From positions 147,819,501-147,883,500 of the forward strand of contig JAZBRS010000026.1 of the NCBI GenBank assembly GCA_037176725.1: a stretch of DNA of 64,000 nt, in the 5' to 3' direction. The notes under the pieces were generated by a model. That model was given only the letters and a program-made list of their open reading frames with translations. It searched no databases and had not been told where the DNA came from. Position numbers and translations under genes: made by a program. This DNA comes from Posidonia oceanica (Eukaryota > Streptophyta > Magnoliopsida > Alismatales > Posidoniaceae). How positions within the stretch are numbered: the first letter of the stretch is position 1; each line of letters opens with the position of its first letter. Positions 20,149 through 32,930 of this stretch are shown one piece after another.

Positions 20149-23100
20149 TGTAGTAATCCTGAATTCTGATCGTCTATGCATGTTACCAAAGCTTGCGTGC
20201 ACCGATCAAAATAGGCTCACTATATGCGGTTGGATCCGAGGGAAGAAACTCGGCTCGGAAACGCTGGCAAAAGAAAAGAAAAGAAATGATAAGACAATTT
20301 AGAGTCGCCACCGAATCTATTGAATTGGAAGACAAGGAAAACCGGAGGTTAAGCATGAAAAGACATGCAAAACCGGATGCAAGGAGGGGCAAAGGGATAC
20401 AATGCTAAGCTAAGCTATGCTACTATGCTATGCAATGCTATGCTATGCTATGACTCATACCTAGGATAAAGGAAAGGTCGATGCGAGCCAAGAGAAAGGG
20501 CAAGGACTCCTGTTATGCACGGGGAAGGTGTTAGGCACCCTGATATGTCTGAGAGTCGGTCTTTCTTAGGCAATCTCGTGCTAATGCAGGGAAATGCTAG
20601 CCTAATGCCTAAATGCCATAAATGCCTACCTGCTATGCATTGGAAATAAACGTGCTATCTATGTGCTTAGCCACGCTGCTAGTGTTCCGAACTGGGCGGA
20701 CCCTGGTTCGTGAGAACTCCTAAGCAGTAAGCATCATAGCCCTATATGCAGATGCAGGCAATAAAGCAAAACCACGAGGAAACCAAGCAATGTAAGCGAC
20801 ATGCAAGCGATAAAGCAAAACAGGTGTGGAAAATGGTGCGAAAATGCAGAAAACAGTGTGAGGCACGGAAAACGAGGCAAGGAGCAGAAAACAATGCAAC
20901 GGGGCATAGAAAACTATGCAAAAGAGCAAGAAACGATGCAAAATGCGGAAAACGGGGCAAAGCACAGAAAACGAGGCAAAGCGGGGTGCAAAACCAAAAC
21001 AAAGGGGTAGGCAACATGCATAGGGGTTACAGCAAGCCAAAGAAGCGAAAAAATGCAGAAAACGACGAGCGAAGCGAAATCGGCGCTTTAAAATGGCTGT
21101 CAGCCATCTGCAAGTATTGGACACTGGCAACACCAGCGTCCAACGTTGGATGCTAGCATTGTTGGCGTCCAACACCTGCTGGAGGCAGACAGCATGCAAT
21201 TTTGGAAAAACAATGCAATCTAGCTACATGGATGCAATACAGATGCAAAAATGCAACTAAATGGGTGCCTGACATGCAAGACTATCCTAACAGAAGATTA
21301 GAAGAGGGATCAGAGAAAGGAGCATGCCAGAATCCAAGATTAAAGCAAGCAGGTTGTTGGACGCCTGTAGGCTGGGCGTCCAACGTTAGACGCCAGAGTG
21401 GCTGGCGTCCAACACAGATCAGAAGTCAGAGGAGAGAAAGAAGCATACAAAAAGGCAAATGAAAATAGGGATCATGCATTTGAGCTGCTGGAGATGAGCA
21501 TGGGGCAGACAAGCAAACAAGGGAAGCATAAAAAATTCAATCAAATCTCACCTGTGGCCTGTGCCAGGTTAGAGACCCAACCAAGTCGTTGGACGCAAGC
21601 TAGGTCGGCGTCCAATGTTGGACGCCAGCACCAGCAGCGTACAACGTCCTGGGAGGCACAACACACAAAGAAACATGCATAAAATAGCCAAAATAAACTA
21701 ATGGAAGCAGAAGAATAGTTGCTACTGAGGTTAGACATGCATAGGAATGGAGGAGACATGCAAAGAACCAGATCAGAATGACATGCAAGCTTTGAATAAC
21801 TAGATGAGGAGCCAAGACATTGGACTCTAGTGCCAGCAGCATCCAACGTTGGACGCTGGAGGCTCTGGCGTCCAATGACCAAAGCATGCAGACTTACCTG
21901 TACTAAAGGGGGAGCTCAGCTCTACCCCACCTATATGCATGCAAGCACATTAAAGGCATGTAAGAGCTAACAGGAACATGCACAGCAAGCATTTAATCCA
22001 AAAGAACAAAGCAAAGAGGAAATATGCATAGGAACATAGGATTTAAACTTGCAAAATGAAAGCATGCAACTTGCAAAGACCTAGCAAACCTAAACATGGG
22101 TGCCATAGGGGCCAGGCATCTCTAAGCAAGCATGAGTCAGGAAATAGCATCAAAAATAGGCAAGATTTAGGCATGGCAAAAAGCTACAGCTAACAGATGT
22201 GTTGGACGCTAGGTGAACCAGTGTCCAACGTTGGACGCGGCTCACCCCAGCGTCCAACACAGGCAAATGACATACTGACATCAGAGCTTGCAAAGAGGAT
22301 TTAAACAAGCATGGGATAGGCAAATAGACATGGCATGGCATCAGAGAGCATTCAAGGAAGCATGCAACACAAACTTGCAGGAAAAAAGCTAACAAAAAAG
22401 CATGGAAAGCATTGGAACAAAAGCTGAGCAAGAGGGGCTGTTGGACGTTGGCCAATGGCGCGTCCAACGTTGGATGCACCAGCTGGTGCGTCCAACACAC
22501 TGAACTCCATTTTGGCCACGAATCGTGGCCAAAAGGATTCAGAAAAATGCATGGATGCATGGGAAGGTTCACACTAGCATGCATGACCTACGGGGATAGA
22601 GAGCTTACCTCGTCGCGGCCTGGAACGGCGTGTCGACCTCCTTCACCGACGCTACGGAAGTGGACGACCAGCTGACTCTGGCGAGCTCGTGTGGGCTGCT
22701 AGAGGCACGGGAGAGGTCAGCGAAGGGTCCGGAGTGGAGAGGGGTCCTTGGTCTAGCTCTGGAGGTGGAAAATTGCGGTGGAAAAGGGTTGTGCTGGTCT
22801 GTGCGTCCTGCCAAAAGAGGGTGTTTGGGCTGGTTTTGTTCATGGGTTGTTGGATTTGCTGTCGAAATTACAGCGGCTTAGAGGAGAATTGGCAGGCTTT
22901 GGCAGGTGCTCTGCGTGTGAGGGAGCCACGAGGGATGGCAGGAGGGGCATGGGCATGTCAGTCGGCGGCGACGAAGCCGCTGGTGGCTGACAGGGGCGGC
23001 AAATGGTAGTGAGGGCTTAGAGAGCGGGAAATCAGCTGAAATGGAGAAGAGATGGGTAGTAAGTGGTCTTTGGAAGGTAGTGGATGGCATGGAGTGGGAG

Positions 23101-23489
23101 AGGGGACGGGTAGTAAATGCGGGGTGGCGGCGGAGTGGACGGGTGGTGAGCCGAAGGGGGTAGAGCAGCCGCTGCTGCAACCGAGTCGTTGGATGCTGGA
23201 GCAGGAGGCGTCCAACGTTGGACGCTGGAACAAGGTGCGTCCAACATTGGACGCTGCCTATTCTAGCGCGCGCTCAATTGGCAAAAGGCTGCAAAAAGGC
23301 TTGGGCTTGGGCTGAAAAGGTGGAAAAGGTGTAAAAAGGGCTTGGGGTTTAGGCTTGGGATTTAGGTGAGGTTTCGGGCTAGGTTTTGGGCTAGAAAAGG
23401 GGTTGAAAAAAGGAGTGCCATTCCAGAGTCCACAAGAACCTGCAGGAGAAAACAACCAACTTCCAGGCTGTCAGAATGGGGTGTCTACA
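20149..23489 (-). repeat. E1 5' LTR (3341 bp)
   Basis: It is nearly identical to the E1 3' LTR except for the single-copy state of the duplicated 510-bp segment and a short CTATG-repeat expansion near 20420-20450. It holds seven double-hairpin modules, near 21117, 21356, 21588, 21820, 22200, 22440 and 23187. The U3/U5 order matches E2. Candidate donor sites of form CAG/GTAAGT (minus strand, near 21890) occur inside. Confidence 0.92.
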
Positions 23490-23494
23490 CTTAT

Positions 23495-26192
23495 TAGCTA
23501 GACTATTTGAAGTTTTGAATCCATTTGGCCGCTTCACTCAGCTGGAAGGAAGTTCAGTGTGTTGGACGCCCAAGCTGGTGCGTCCAACGTTGGATGCGGC
23601 AGTGGCCAGCGTCCAACACCCTGTTTGCTTTGCTTTTGCTTTAAAGTTTGCCATGCCTTGTTGTTGCTTGTTCTATTGTAAACCCATGCTGCATACCTTC
23701 CTTACATGTCTTCAGATGCTATGTAATGTTTGTTTTTTGTTTTGATCATGTCTAGAATCACTTTGCATGCCTTAGTGCTATCTGCTGTTTGCTTGCGTTG
23801 GACGCCTGGGTGAGCCGCGTCCAACACTGGACGCTGGTTCATCCAGCTTCCAACATGTCTGTTAGTCCCATCTTGCTGCCATGCTTGCACCTTGCCTATT
23901 TTGGATGTCTATACATGATCTATGCATGCTTAGAGATGCCTGGCCTCTATGGCAACCATGCTTAGGATTGCTAATGTCCTCTTGAGTTGCATGCTATTTT
24001 TCTTAGCTTTTTTATCTTTTACTCCTATGCATGTTCTTCCTTTCTTGCTTTCCGTGGATCATATGCTTGCTATGAATGTTTCTTCTTGCTCTGGCATGTC
24101 ATTAGTATGTTTGCATGCGTGTTAGTGGGATTTAGAGCTGAGCTCCCCCTTAGTGTAGGTAAGTTTGCATGTTGCAGTCATTGGACGCCGGAGGCTTCAG
24201 CGTCCAAAGTTGGACGTTGCTGCCTCCAGCGTCTAACGGCCCTGCTCCTCTGTTTTGTTTTTAGCTTTGCATAATGCTCTGATCTCTCTTGCTTGCATGA
24301 TTCCTGTGTTTATATGCATGCTTAGCCTTCGTTGCAATTATTCCATAGCTTCTTTAGACTGTATGCTATTTATATGCAAGTTTTTTGTCTGTTTGTGCCT
24401 CCCAGTGTGTTGTATGCTGCTGATTCTGGCGTCCAACATTGGATGCTGGTTCAACTCGTGTCCAATGCTCTGGTTGAGCTTTGAGCCTGGCACTGGTTGC
24501 AGGTAATGTTTCTTTGGTTTCTTTGGTGTTCTATGCTTGCATGCTTAGTCTATGCTTGTCTCCTGTAGCCCAAATGCATGCTCCCAATTTTTTATTTGCC
24601 ATTTGTATGCTTTTTTGCCTTGTTTTCTTCTATCCTGTATTGGACGCCAGCCTCTCTGGCGTCTAACGTTGGACGCCATGCCCACGGGCGTCCAACACCC
24701 TGCTTGCTTTGGTTCTTGATCTTAGCTTGCCCCTTGCTCTGAATCTGCTTCTGTTTGGCTCTCATGTTAGCCCTGCATTTCGTGCACCCATCTAGTTGCA
24801 TTTCTGCACCTGTGTTGCATCCATATAGCTGGAATGCATCTTTTTCCAAAACTTGCATGCTATCTGCCTCCAACAGGTGTTGGACGCCAGCAGTGGCAGC
24901 GTCCAACGTTGGACGTCGCTGTTGCCAGTGGCCAATGCTTGTAGTTGGCTTGACTTGGTTTTAAAACGCTGATCTTGTTTCGTTCATCGATTTCCGTGTT
25001 TTATCGCTCCTAATACCTACTGCAACCCCCATGCATGCTGCCTAACCCCTATTTTGGCTTTGCACCTCGCTTTGCATTGTTTTCCGCACCCCTGCATCGT
25101 TTTCCGCTCCCTTACATTGTTTTCCACGCCCTTGCATCGTTTTTCGCACCTTTGCATCGTTTTCTGTGCCTTTGCATTGTTTTCCGCGCTCCTGCATCGT
25201 TTTCTGTGCCTTTGCAATGTTTTCCACGCCCCTGCATTGTTTTCCACGCCCCTGCATCGTTTTCTGAGCCTTTGCATTGTTTTTCGTGCCTTTGCATTTT
25301 TTTCCACACCCTTGCATCGTTTTCTGCGTCTTTGCAATGTTTTCCACGCCCCTGCATCGTTTTCTGAGCCTTTGCATTGTTTTTCGTGCCCTTGCATCGT
25401 TTTTCGTGCCTTTGCATTGTTTTCCACGCCCCTGCATTGTTTTCCACACCCCTGCATTGTTTTCCACGCCTTTACATCGTTTTTCGTGCTTTCTCCTCAT
25501 TTTCTGCGCTTTCGCCTCGTTTTCCACACCTGCTTTGGTTTATCTTTTGCATGTCGTTTGCATTGCCTGGTTTTCCCCGTAGCTTTGTTTTATCGCATGC
25601 ATCTGCATTAGGGCTATGATGCTTACTGCGTAGGAGTTCTCACGAACCAGGGTTAGTCCGGTTTGGAACACTAGCAGCATTGCTGAGCACATAGATAGCA
25701 CGTTTATTTCCCATGCATGGTAAGCAGACATTCATTGCATTTAGGCATTAGGCTAGCATTTCCCTGCATTAGAGCGCGAGATTGCCTAAGAAAGACAGAC
25801 TCTCGGATGTATCGGGGGTGCCTAACACCTTCCCCGTGCGTAACAGGAGTCCTTGCCCTTTCTCTTGGCCCGCATCGACCTTTCCTTCATCCTAGGCACG
25901 AGTCATAGCGTAGCATAGCATAGCATCTCATTGTATTGCATCCCTTTGCCCCCTCTTTGCATCCGATTTTGCATGTCTTTTCATGCTTTACCCTCGGTTT
26001 TCCCTGTCTCCCAACTTAATAGACCTGGTGGCGACTCCGATTTGTCTTATCATTTTATTTTTCTTCTTTTTGCTAGCGTTTCCGAGTCGAGTTTCTTCCC
26101 TCGGATCTTGCCGCATATAGTGAGCCTATTTTGATCGGTGCACGCGAGCTTTTGGCATCGTGCATGGACGATTAGAATTCAGGATTACTACA
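23495..26192 (+). repeat. E2 5' LTR, right part
   Basis: Continues from the CTTAT site and ends TTCAGGATTACTACA before the primer-binding site. It aligns with 60134-62756. Six double-hairpin modules lie near 23552, 23795, 24178, 24411, 24638 and 24877. A 20-bp tandem array follows at 25070-25540, then the boxes shared by all LTRs here (GGAGTTCTCACGAACCAGGG at about 25632, GGTGCCTAACACC at about 25817). Confidence 0.92.
25070..25540 (+). repeat. 20-bp tandem repeat array in the E2 5' LTR
   Basis: About 22-23 units of consensus GCATCGTTTTCCGCGCCCCT with C/T variation. The 3' LTR has a shorter version (about 61685-62100). Because 20 is not a multiple of three and the unit lacks stops, all frames stay open and yield 20-residue periodic strings on both strands; these are artefacts. 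Confidence 0.88.
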
Positions 26193-26193
26193 G

Positions 26194-26211
26194 TGGCGAC
26201 TCCGCTGGGGA
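26194..26211 (+). other. E2 primer-binding site (tRNA-Arg type)
   Basis: TGGCGACTCCGCTGGGGA starts two bases after the LTR-terminal CA at 26191-26192. Confidence 0.88.
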
Positions 26212-27366
26212 ACTGACTCCGGCTTTCGTCTTGGCCATCTCGCCTCTTGCTATTGTGTTTTGCTTGCCTTTTGCTTCTGCTCACCTTACTTGCTTACCTG
26301 CTTGCTTGTTTATTTACCTGCTTTATGCCATGATTGCATGCGCTACTCTATTTTTCTGCATCACATGCCTAAATATTTGCTTGGCACACTATGCATGCCT
26401 TTTGGGTGTTAAGTGTTTTGTTTTACACAAATGCTATGCCACTGCACATGCACATGCCATGCGTACCTACCTTTTGACATGCTAAGTGTTTCTTTTTCCA
26501 TTATCATGTCCACATACATATGCACATGCCATGCCCATGCTTTTTGCAATGATGTGTGTTGTCTGCTTGCCATGATTGGGTGATTTTCTTCCCTTTTTGC
26601 ATTAAGCCTAAGGACAATGAGAGACTGATTGCTTCCCCCATGGCTAACTAAAAACAACAAGTAAAAAGAACCTCTAGGAGCAACTAGAGACTGCAACACA
26701 CCTACACCCCCTTGAGTTAATAAAATGCGCAAGATAAAACGCGAAGCATTTGCATAAAGTATCATATAGGGCATGCATTCTTCTCATCTGAGTCCACCTA
26801 CAGTCTGAGAAGGATAGTCCTGGTCTCTCGCCCCCAGTGCTTTGGCATGGTGTGAGTAGATCGGTCTGTCCCCCCTTGTCAGGGGGTCGCGTCGGTCTTA
26901 GTGGAGGGTACCACCCATGCTTCTGGCAGGGTCAAGGCCACCTACACACCACCACGTCACCACTTGAGCTTTGGGCCGGGATTAAGACGTGGGGCCTACT
27001 TTTTCTAGCCTGAGTCGGCGACCCGTACACCCATGAGCGTTCGAAGTAGACGACTTGCTAGGACACCCTAGATTGGTGAGGGAGAGCATGCTAGAAAGCA
27101 TACATCTGCATTCATGTCATACATTAAAGCATTTGCATTTTACTTTTGGGTTCTAATCCTTGTTGTTTGCTTGCCTTTTGCACAGAGGTCAGTAAGCGAG
27201 TTCCTTAGCTGGAGCTTGAGTGCCTTCTCTTACTGACATCCCTGTTGCGACCCCTGCTTCCGATCATCCTCTCTCGAGCTACTTCGCCTTAGCGAATATA
27301 GCTCCTCCTAGGATTTGCCCTCTTGCCCCCTCTCATAGCCCTGTGATCACCCGTTCTCGGTCAATG
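26212..27366 (+). other. E2 leader with candidate 3' splice site
   Basis: Non-coding leader similar to E4 and E1. A pyrimidine-rich stretch ends in TTTTGCACAG at 27185 just upstream of gag, at the position of the E1, E3 and E4 acceptors but with a changed exon side (AGGTCAG instead of GTAGGTG). The reading frame is open from 27220, but the family start aligns at 27364-27367. Confidence 0.55.
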
Positions 27367-29724
27367 ATGGTCCAGTTTGTTGGTGATTCCCAGGTCCCTA
27401 TTGCCCCAGAAGTGGCCCCTCTTTCGGTCCCTTCGGCTCCTACATTGACTCCCTCTGTGCCAGCGTCTCCTTCTCTAGTACAGTTGCCTCCCTCCTATTC
27501 TGTGGGGCAGTGGCAGGCTCCGCCAGACCCGGTTGCCGAGACTGTCTTGGTAACCGCCGCCCGTGCTCCGGAGACACCACTGACTCCTTCTTCTCAGGGT
27601 TATGTTACTTTTGACACTCACCCTGTTGCGGCGAATCTCGCCTTAGGACCTCCGCCTCTTGGACCGTCTATGTCCCAGTCGCTTGATTCTGCTCCCTCGC
27701 CGATCCTGCAACTCAGCATACCCATTGACGGGTCCCCTAAGATGCAGTATCAGCAGCTGATGGAGACTGCCTAGAGACTGCAGGGCATGGCTCTATCTCT
27801 TCGCCCTTCATTTACTCCTGCTGCTCCCGAGGCTCCGCTGCGACCTGCTCTCGTGTCGCAGGCATTCTCTTCTGCTCCCCCACCCAGACCACCGCCTCAG
27901 CTACTCACTGCTCAAGCGATGGGGGCTCAGCTTCTGCCTCCTGCATATGCACAACACCCTGCACAGCATCCTCCTCTGGCACCTGGTGGCCAGTCCTTGG
28001 GACTGGTTGGAGTGCAGCATCCCTCTGGCCCGCCACCTGGCACCGTGCTAGTGCAGCAGCTGACGCTCCAGCACTCTGCATCACCTATCACTCAGCATGC
28101 TAGTTATTCTTACCCCCTGCATCAGCAATACCCTACCCCTGCATACATTCCAGCACACACAACACATTCGCACAGATACGCTGCCCATCCTATCGCTCCA
28201 CCAGGCGATGTGATGGTAGATCTAGAGAAGCACCTTGGTGCGTCCTATGCGGCGTATGTGGCCCTTGCCCCTGCTGTACCACCTCCATTGGCAGCAGCTC
28301 CAGAATCCAACGACGACAGCTTCGCCGTTTTGGAGAAAGCACTTCGGCAAGTGCAGGGTACAGACCACCAGTCTTACCAATTCCGGGACCTCTGTTACTT
28401 CCCAGAGGCGGTGCTCCCATCGAAGTTTCGCATCCCGGTATTTGAAAAATATAATGGTAGAGGCTGTTCAATAGCACATCTGAAGGCGTATTGCGGAGAT
28501 CTTGCTCAGCTCCAGGCTGACGAGAGGTTGCTAATCCCCTTGTTCTAGAAAAGTCTAACCAGCCCTGCGCTCAAGTGGTTCTCCTCACTTGATATGGCCA
28601 GCATCAAGACATGGAACGACCTCAGCCAGGCGTTCCTGGGACAATATTCCTTCAACCTGGACCAGGTCCCTAAGCGCGCGGACCTAGTCGCAACAAAGCA
28701 GAACCCCGCTGAGCCGTTTGGGGAGTATGTCGGCTGCTGGTGCACACTCGCTTTGCAGGTTCGAGACGGATCCTTTGATGAGGAGTCCCTTGAGATTGTG
28801 ATCGGGAGTGCACAGCCTACTGTCGGGGCTCTACTCAGCACCTGTCACAACCTTCACTGCACTGATTCGGGCTGGCACCCGCGTGGAGAGTTCGCTACGG
28901 AGTGGCAACTTCCTGGTGCTCTCTGCTTTTGCCAAGCAGGCCACCACCGCCAGCAACAGTGGCAGCACCAGTAACAACACCAGCAGCAACAGCAGTGGTA
29001 TCACTAGCAGCCAGCCCAAGAAGAAGGACTCGTCGAAACCTACTATTGCCTACGTCGACCCCTCGCCCGTGCCTGTTCAGCTGGCGGTTCGGCCTCCCTC
29101 GAATCAGGTAGTATATGCACCATCACCTAGGGCACCCCCCATATCACAAATCACCACCACCCCCAACCGGTGTATCCTGCCACACCGGTCCGGCAAGTGC
29201 AGCCCTAGGGGCAAAGGCGACAGCGGCGTCAATTCACCCCACTGGTGGAGCCGTTGAGTACCGTCCTCCCCAAGGTTGCGACATTTCTGAGGTTTCCCGA
29301 GGTTCGCCCACTGCCAAATCCACTTCCGTATTGGCATAAGGTGCACCTTTTTTGCGACTTTCATCGAGCCGTAGGGCACTCGACGAACAGTTGCCTCACC
29401 TTGCGGGACGCCATTCAGAATCTAATCGAATTGGGAACGATTTCGATCCACACGCATGAGGCATCTCCATCTGTTCCTTCATTAGCATCAGCCCCTACAC
29501 AAGCATTAGCACCCCCTCTTCCCAGCATCGTCCACCAGCCCCTCCTGGACCATCCCAATCTGGAAGGTGCGGGGACCTCAGGAATCTATTCTCTCTCCCC
29601 CTCTGGGCCTGCTACGTCTGTTGTGGACCCCTCCGAGCTCATTCATGATGTCTCGGAACCCTTTCCTCTCTCTCTTTATCATGTGGCTATTGCCAGCTCT
29701 GAGTCGGGAGTCCATATGATCTGA
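27367..29724 (+). pseudogene. gag: E2 gag (two TAG stops, two frameshifts)
   Basis: Capsid/nucleocapsid polyprotein. The start MVQFVGDS aligns with MAQHIGES of E4. An N-terminal Pro/Ser-rich part (27367-28300) carries TAG at 27772-27774. The gag domain (about 28330-28850) shows YQFRDLCYFPEAVLPSKF, ALKWFSSL and EPFGEYVG, with TAG at 28546-28548. A shift to the +1 frame occurs near 28840 and the original frame returns near 29240. The knuckle CDFHRAVGHSTNSC lies at about 29353-29394 and the frame ends with TGA at 29722-29724. Order and motifs are those of Tat/Ogre Gag. It cannot make a full protein now. Confidence 0.9.
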
Positions 29725-31140
29725 CCGCGTGCCAGGCCGGGGTGCTCCACCGCTCGCCCTACCATGCACTCTCATGCCCCTGCCCCTGTACACCTTCAAG
29801 CTAGACCACAGGCCCAAACCCCTGCCTCCTATTTAGGTAGGCCCCTAGTCAGCCAGAGCCCTCAGCAACCTACCAGCACTAGCACCTTTCTCCCTATCAC
29901 CCAGCCAACCCTCCTGTAGCCCCTCTTGTGCTCGCAGCACAGGCCCCTACAGTTATTGACTTAACCTGGGACCCCCATCGCGTGCCCTACAACTATGCCA
30001 TGGAAAGGTGTGCAGAAGTCACGTGATTGGGGAGGATATACCAGCCCGCAGCACCGGTGGTAAGGCCCAATCGTTCAGCACCCGCTGCACCCCCACTGGC
30101 AAGCCAACCAGTAGCACCCCTACCAATTAGCCAACTCGAAGCACCCCTAGCATCAAGCCATCCCCCTGCACCTAGCCCAGTAGAGTCAACCCCCAAAGCA
30201 TCTCCTTCTACCACCAGAAAGCCGCACCACAAGACCGACATTACCTCCCAACTTAGGAGGGTTAAAGCCGATATTTCCATTTAGGACCTTATACATTCCT
30301 CTTCTGAACACCGTGAGGCTTTTCTCTGAGTGTTCCAAGTAGCCCGTGTGTCCCAAGACATAGAACCCGCGGCCCTGGAAAGCATGGTTGGCGTCATCGC
30401 GGAGCCTCAAATCATCTCTTTCACAAGCGGTGAGCGACCTCCAGCGGGGATTAATCATAACCAACCCTTGTTTGTCATGGTGCAATACAAAAACTTTCGC
30501 ATTCCCCTGTCGCTGGTTGATAACAGGTCAGGCCTTAATGTCTGTCCGTTGCGCACTGCAACCAGGCTAGGATTCAAAGTCGAGGATATCACCTCGGCGA
30601 TAAAGGGAATGACAGCTTTTGACAATACTCACCATGACTCTCTAGGGATCTTGATTATTCCTCTGATCATTGGCCCGGTCACGTTTGATGTGGAATTCTA
30701 CATTGTTGACTTGGAGCCTAACTTTAATTTCCTGCTTGGGCGTCCTTGGCTGCACAAGCATCAGGTCATCCCCTCGACCCTCCACCGCATGATCAAGTTT
30801 GGCCACGAAGACGATGTTATCGTTGTAATGGCGGAAAACTTCGAGAAGGAGCAGATCGAGGCGGTTGCATCCATTTCTTCACATACTGTCCCTTTTGACC
30901 CTGAGCTTTCAGCTGCCTTGTATCGAGTTAATCGGTGTGAGCTGGTTAGCTTTATACCTGATCTTGAACGTGTCAACTCCTTGGCCGTTCATAATAACCC
31001 CTTCCGGATGGTCGAAAACGTCAGTCACAAGTGGGGCTATGTTAAGGGAACGCCGCTCGGGCGATACGGCCAGGGAATCGCTGAGCCGATCAGAGCAGCA
31101 GAGCGAAGAGATTCTGAAGGTCTCGGATATGATCTACAGT
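29725..31140 (+). pseudogene. pro: E2 protease region with G-patch-like segment
   Basis: An aspartic protease that would mature Gag-Pol. After a frame change from gag, a Pro-rich linker (29725-30290) leads into a conserved pre-protease segment and the retropepsin-like domain (about 30420-30840). The active-site triad reads DNR in LVDNRSGLNV (about 30518-30547), where the family has DNG or DTG, so the enzyme is probably dead. FLLGRPWLH (about 30729-30755) is the distal conserved motif. A Gly-rich segment with PLGRYGQG and SEGLGYD (about 31050-31130) resembles the G-patch seen after protease in Ogre. Stops lie at 30282-30284 and 30327-30329. Confidence 0.85.
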
Positions 31141-32930
31141 CCAGCAAAGACAGATGCATGCAGCTTAAGGATCAGAGGATGGCTATCCCGCAGGACCTCA
31201 CTAACTTCACTAGTGCAGGTATCCTGGATTCAAACAGTAGTGAGGCCCCAGCACAGCAGGCGTCATGCCCAAGCTCTCCGCTGCCGATGGAAGAATGGGT
31301 CTGCATTGAGGACTACTACTCAGATGAGGAGGAGTCTGGTATAGTTGAGGTAGCCCCAACTAGCAGCAAGGGTCAGCTCAGCATGGCTACGTCCCGGTCA
31401 GTTTGCTCGGCACTTACTAATGAAGCGGCAGAATTGGTAGACCCTGGGGTGGGGGTGACAGTTTCCCCTCTTCCTACAGCTTCACCAAAGTCATCGACAG
31501 CCGTAGCTGTAGCGCTAGAGACAAAAGCACGTCCTCCGGCATCATCCAGCAGTCAGCTTGTGGCCGCAGCCGTGCTAGCCTGGAAATCATCTTCTCTGGC
31601 GGCGCAGTCAGGAGGATTAGACAGCAATGTGACTTAGCCTGCATCATCGACAGCGCCACAAGCAAGCCAAGCGGCTATGTCAGGCACACCGCTGTCAGTC
31701 TCAGCAGATCTTGCTATCCAGAAGATTCTCGCCGCTGCTACCGAGAAACAACCATTGTCACCCACAGGCACCGGCGCTTCATCCCCAAGCATGGCAGCCT
31801 AGCCATTGGCCCCCCAGAAGAGCAGTTGTGCCTCCCCGCTAGTTGCAGCAGTGATCCTGGCAGCCTACCTAGCAACAGCGAAACAAGTACCCCAAGTAGC
31901 AGAAAGCCCAGTAGTCGAGCCAGGACTGGCCGCAAGCCTGGCAGTCGCTTATTACGTCGACTCACCCTCGGATGAGGAGGGAGGAGCAGCTGCAGACGCT
32001 CAGATTGATTTCTCTATGGGAGATTTGGAGTAGTTATTCCAGGAGCAGCTCGCGTCGCTGGCGCAGGACGTCGCAGAGCATGAGATAGCACAGAAGAAGG
32101 GGAAGGCCGTGGCCGCAGATCCTTCTATCATGGTCCTAGAGGAAGATCTAGCAGTCGAGGCACCCACTAGACCGGATGAGCTGATCACCCTGTAGTCAGG
32201 GGGTGGGTCTAGGTGGTTTGTGCAACGCATGCCACACTCAGGCAATGAAGCAAGCGGTAGTACACTTATTAGCTGCCAGCCTGATATATCCCTGGCAAGC
32301 ACACCAGAACATGTAGAGGAAATGACAGCACAGCAGATACTAGCACCACAAGCAGCACTAGTAACGCCGCAAGTAGCAGTGTTAGCACAACATGCATCAG
32401 CAGCAGCACCACATGCACAAGCAGTAGCACAACAGGCACCTACAGCACAGCAGCAAGTAGTAGCACATGCAACCCCCACACAGCAAGCAGCAGCACAGTT
32501 AGCTCCAACACAGGTAGTAGCACGGATAGCAGAATCAGTAGAGTCAGAGCAGGTAGAGCCAGCCAAGGAGTTTGCCAGGACAGAGGTCGCGCACCGAGGG
32601 TATAAAAACACTTGGGTAAGCTTGACCATCCTGAAGCATCACCAAGGCCAAGCAGCGGAACACTTGCACTCCTTCGATATCTCAGATCCCACCTTTGAGA
32701 AGGAGATCCTCTCGGAAGTTATTGCATACGGATAGGAGGATGGTGCAGGCGAAGATGAGAATGATGAACCGTCGCTTGAGTTCCGGCCCCACGACGATGA
32801 TCCAGAAGGCCCCAATCTCCATGTCGAAGAGGAGACAGAGGTTGTCAGCATCGGTACAGCAGAAAAAGTCAGAGAGGTCCGCATTAGTGCCCATCTGTCA
32901 CCCCAGGCAAGAGCAGAATTCATCGTATTC
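31141..32930 (+). pseudogene. E2 variable linker between protease and reverse transcriptase
   Basis: Low-complexity coding-frame remnant, Ala/Gln/Pro/Ser-rich (for example about 32340-32540), then an acidic stretch (about 32735-32880) that leads into ARAEFIVFLKEYADVFAWSY, typical of the region before Ty3/gypsy RT. It keeps the protease/RT frame but has stops near 31635, 31801, 32031, 32192 and 32733. Ogre elements have an intron in this interval; I could not identify donor and acceptor here with confidence. The 209-residue minus-strand reading frame at 32000-32629 is its antisense. Confidence 0.7.

Larger units (their letters stand above)
8605..23489 (-). mobile_element. E1: non-autonomous gag-only Tat/Ogre element (complete)
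   Basis: A 14,885-bp minus-strand element with a 5' LTR (20149-23489), primer-binding site, leader, gag, a 4.4-kb non-coding 3' region, polypurine tract and 3' LTR (8605-12440), flanked by CTTAT. No protease, reverse transcriptase or integrase homology is present in any frame. This fits the class called TR-GAG or large retrotransposon derivatives, which depend on pol proteins of relatives. Its LTRs match E2 closely (same start, same end, same palindromic modules), so an E2-type element is the likely helper. The two LTRs are nearly identical (about 3 differences in 550 bp), so insertion was recent. Confidence 0.9.

Noticed and set aside
25042..25611. Overlapping frames of 100-185 codons on both strands in the E2 5' LTR
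   Set aside because: Produced by the 20-bp stop-free tandem repeat; the peptide period of 20 residues in all frames shows it is not coding. The same holds for 61651-62268.
32000..32629. 209-codon minus-strand Cys/Ala/Thr-rich frame
   Set aside because: Exact antisense of the Ala/Gln-rich linker between E2 protease and reverse transcriptase.
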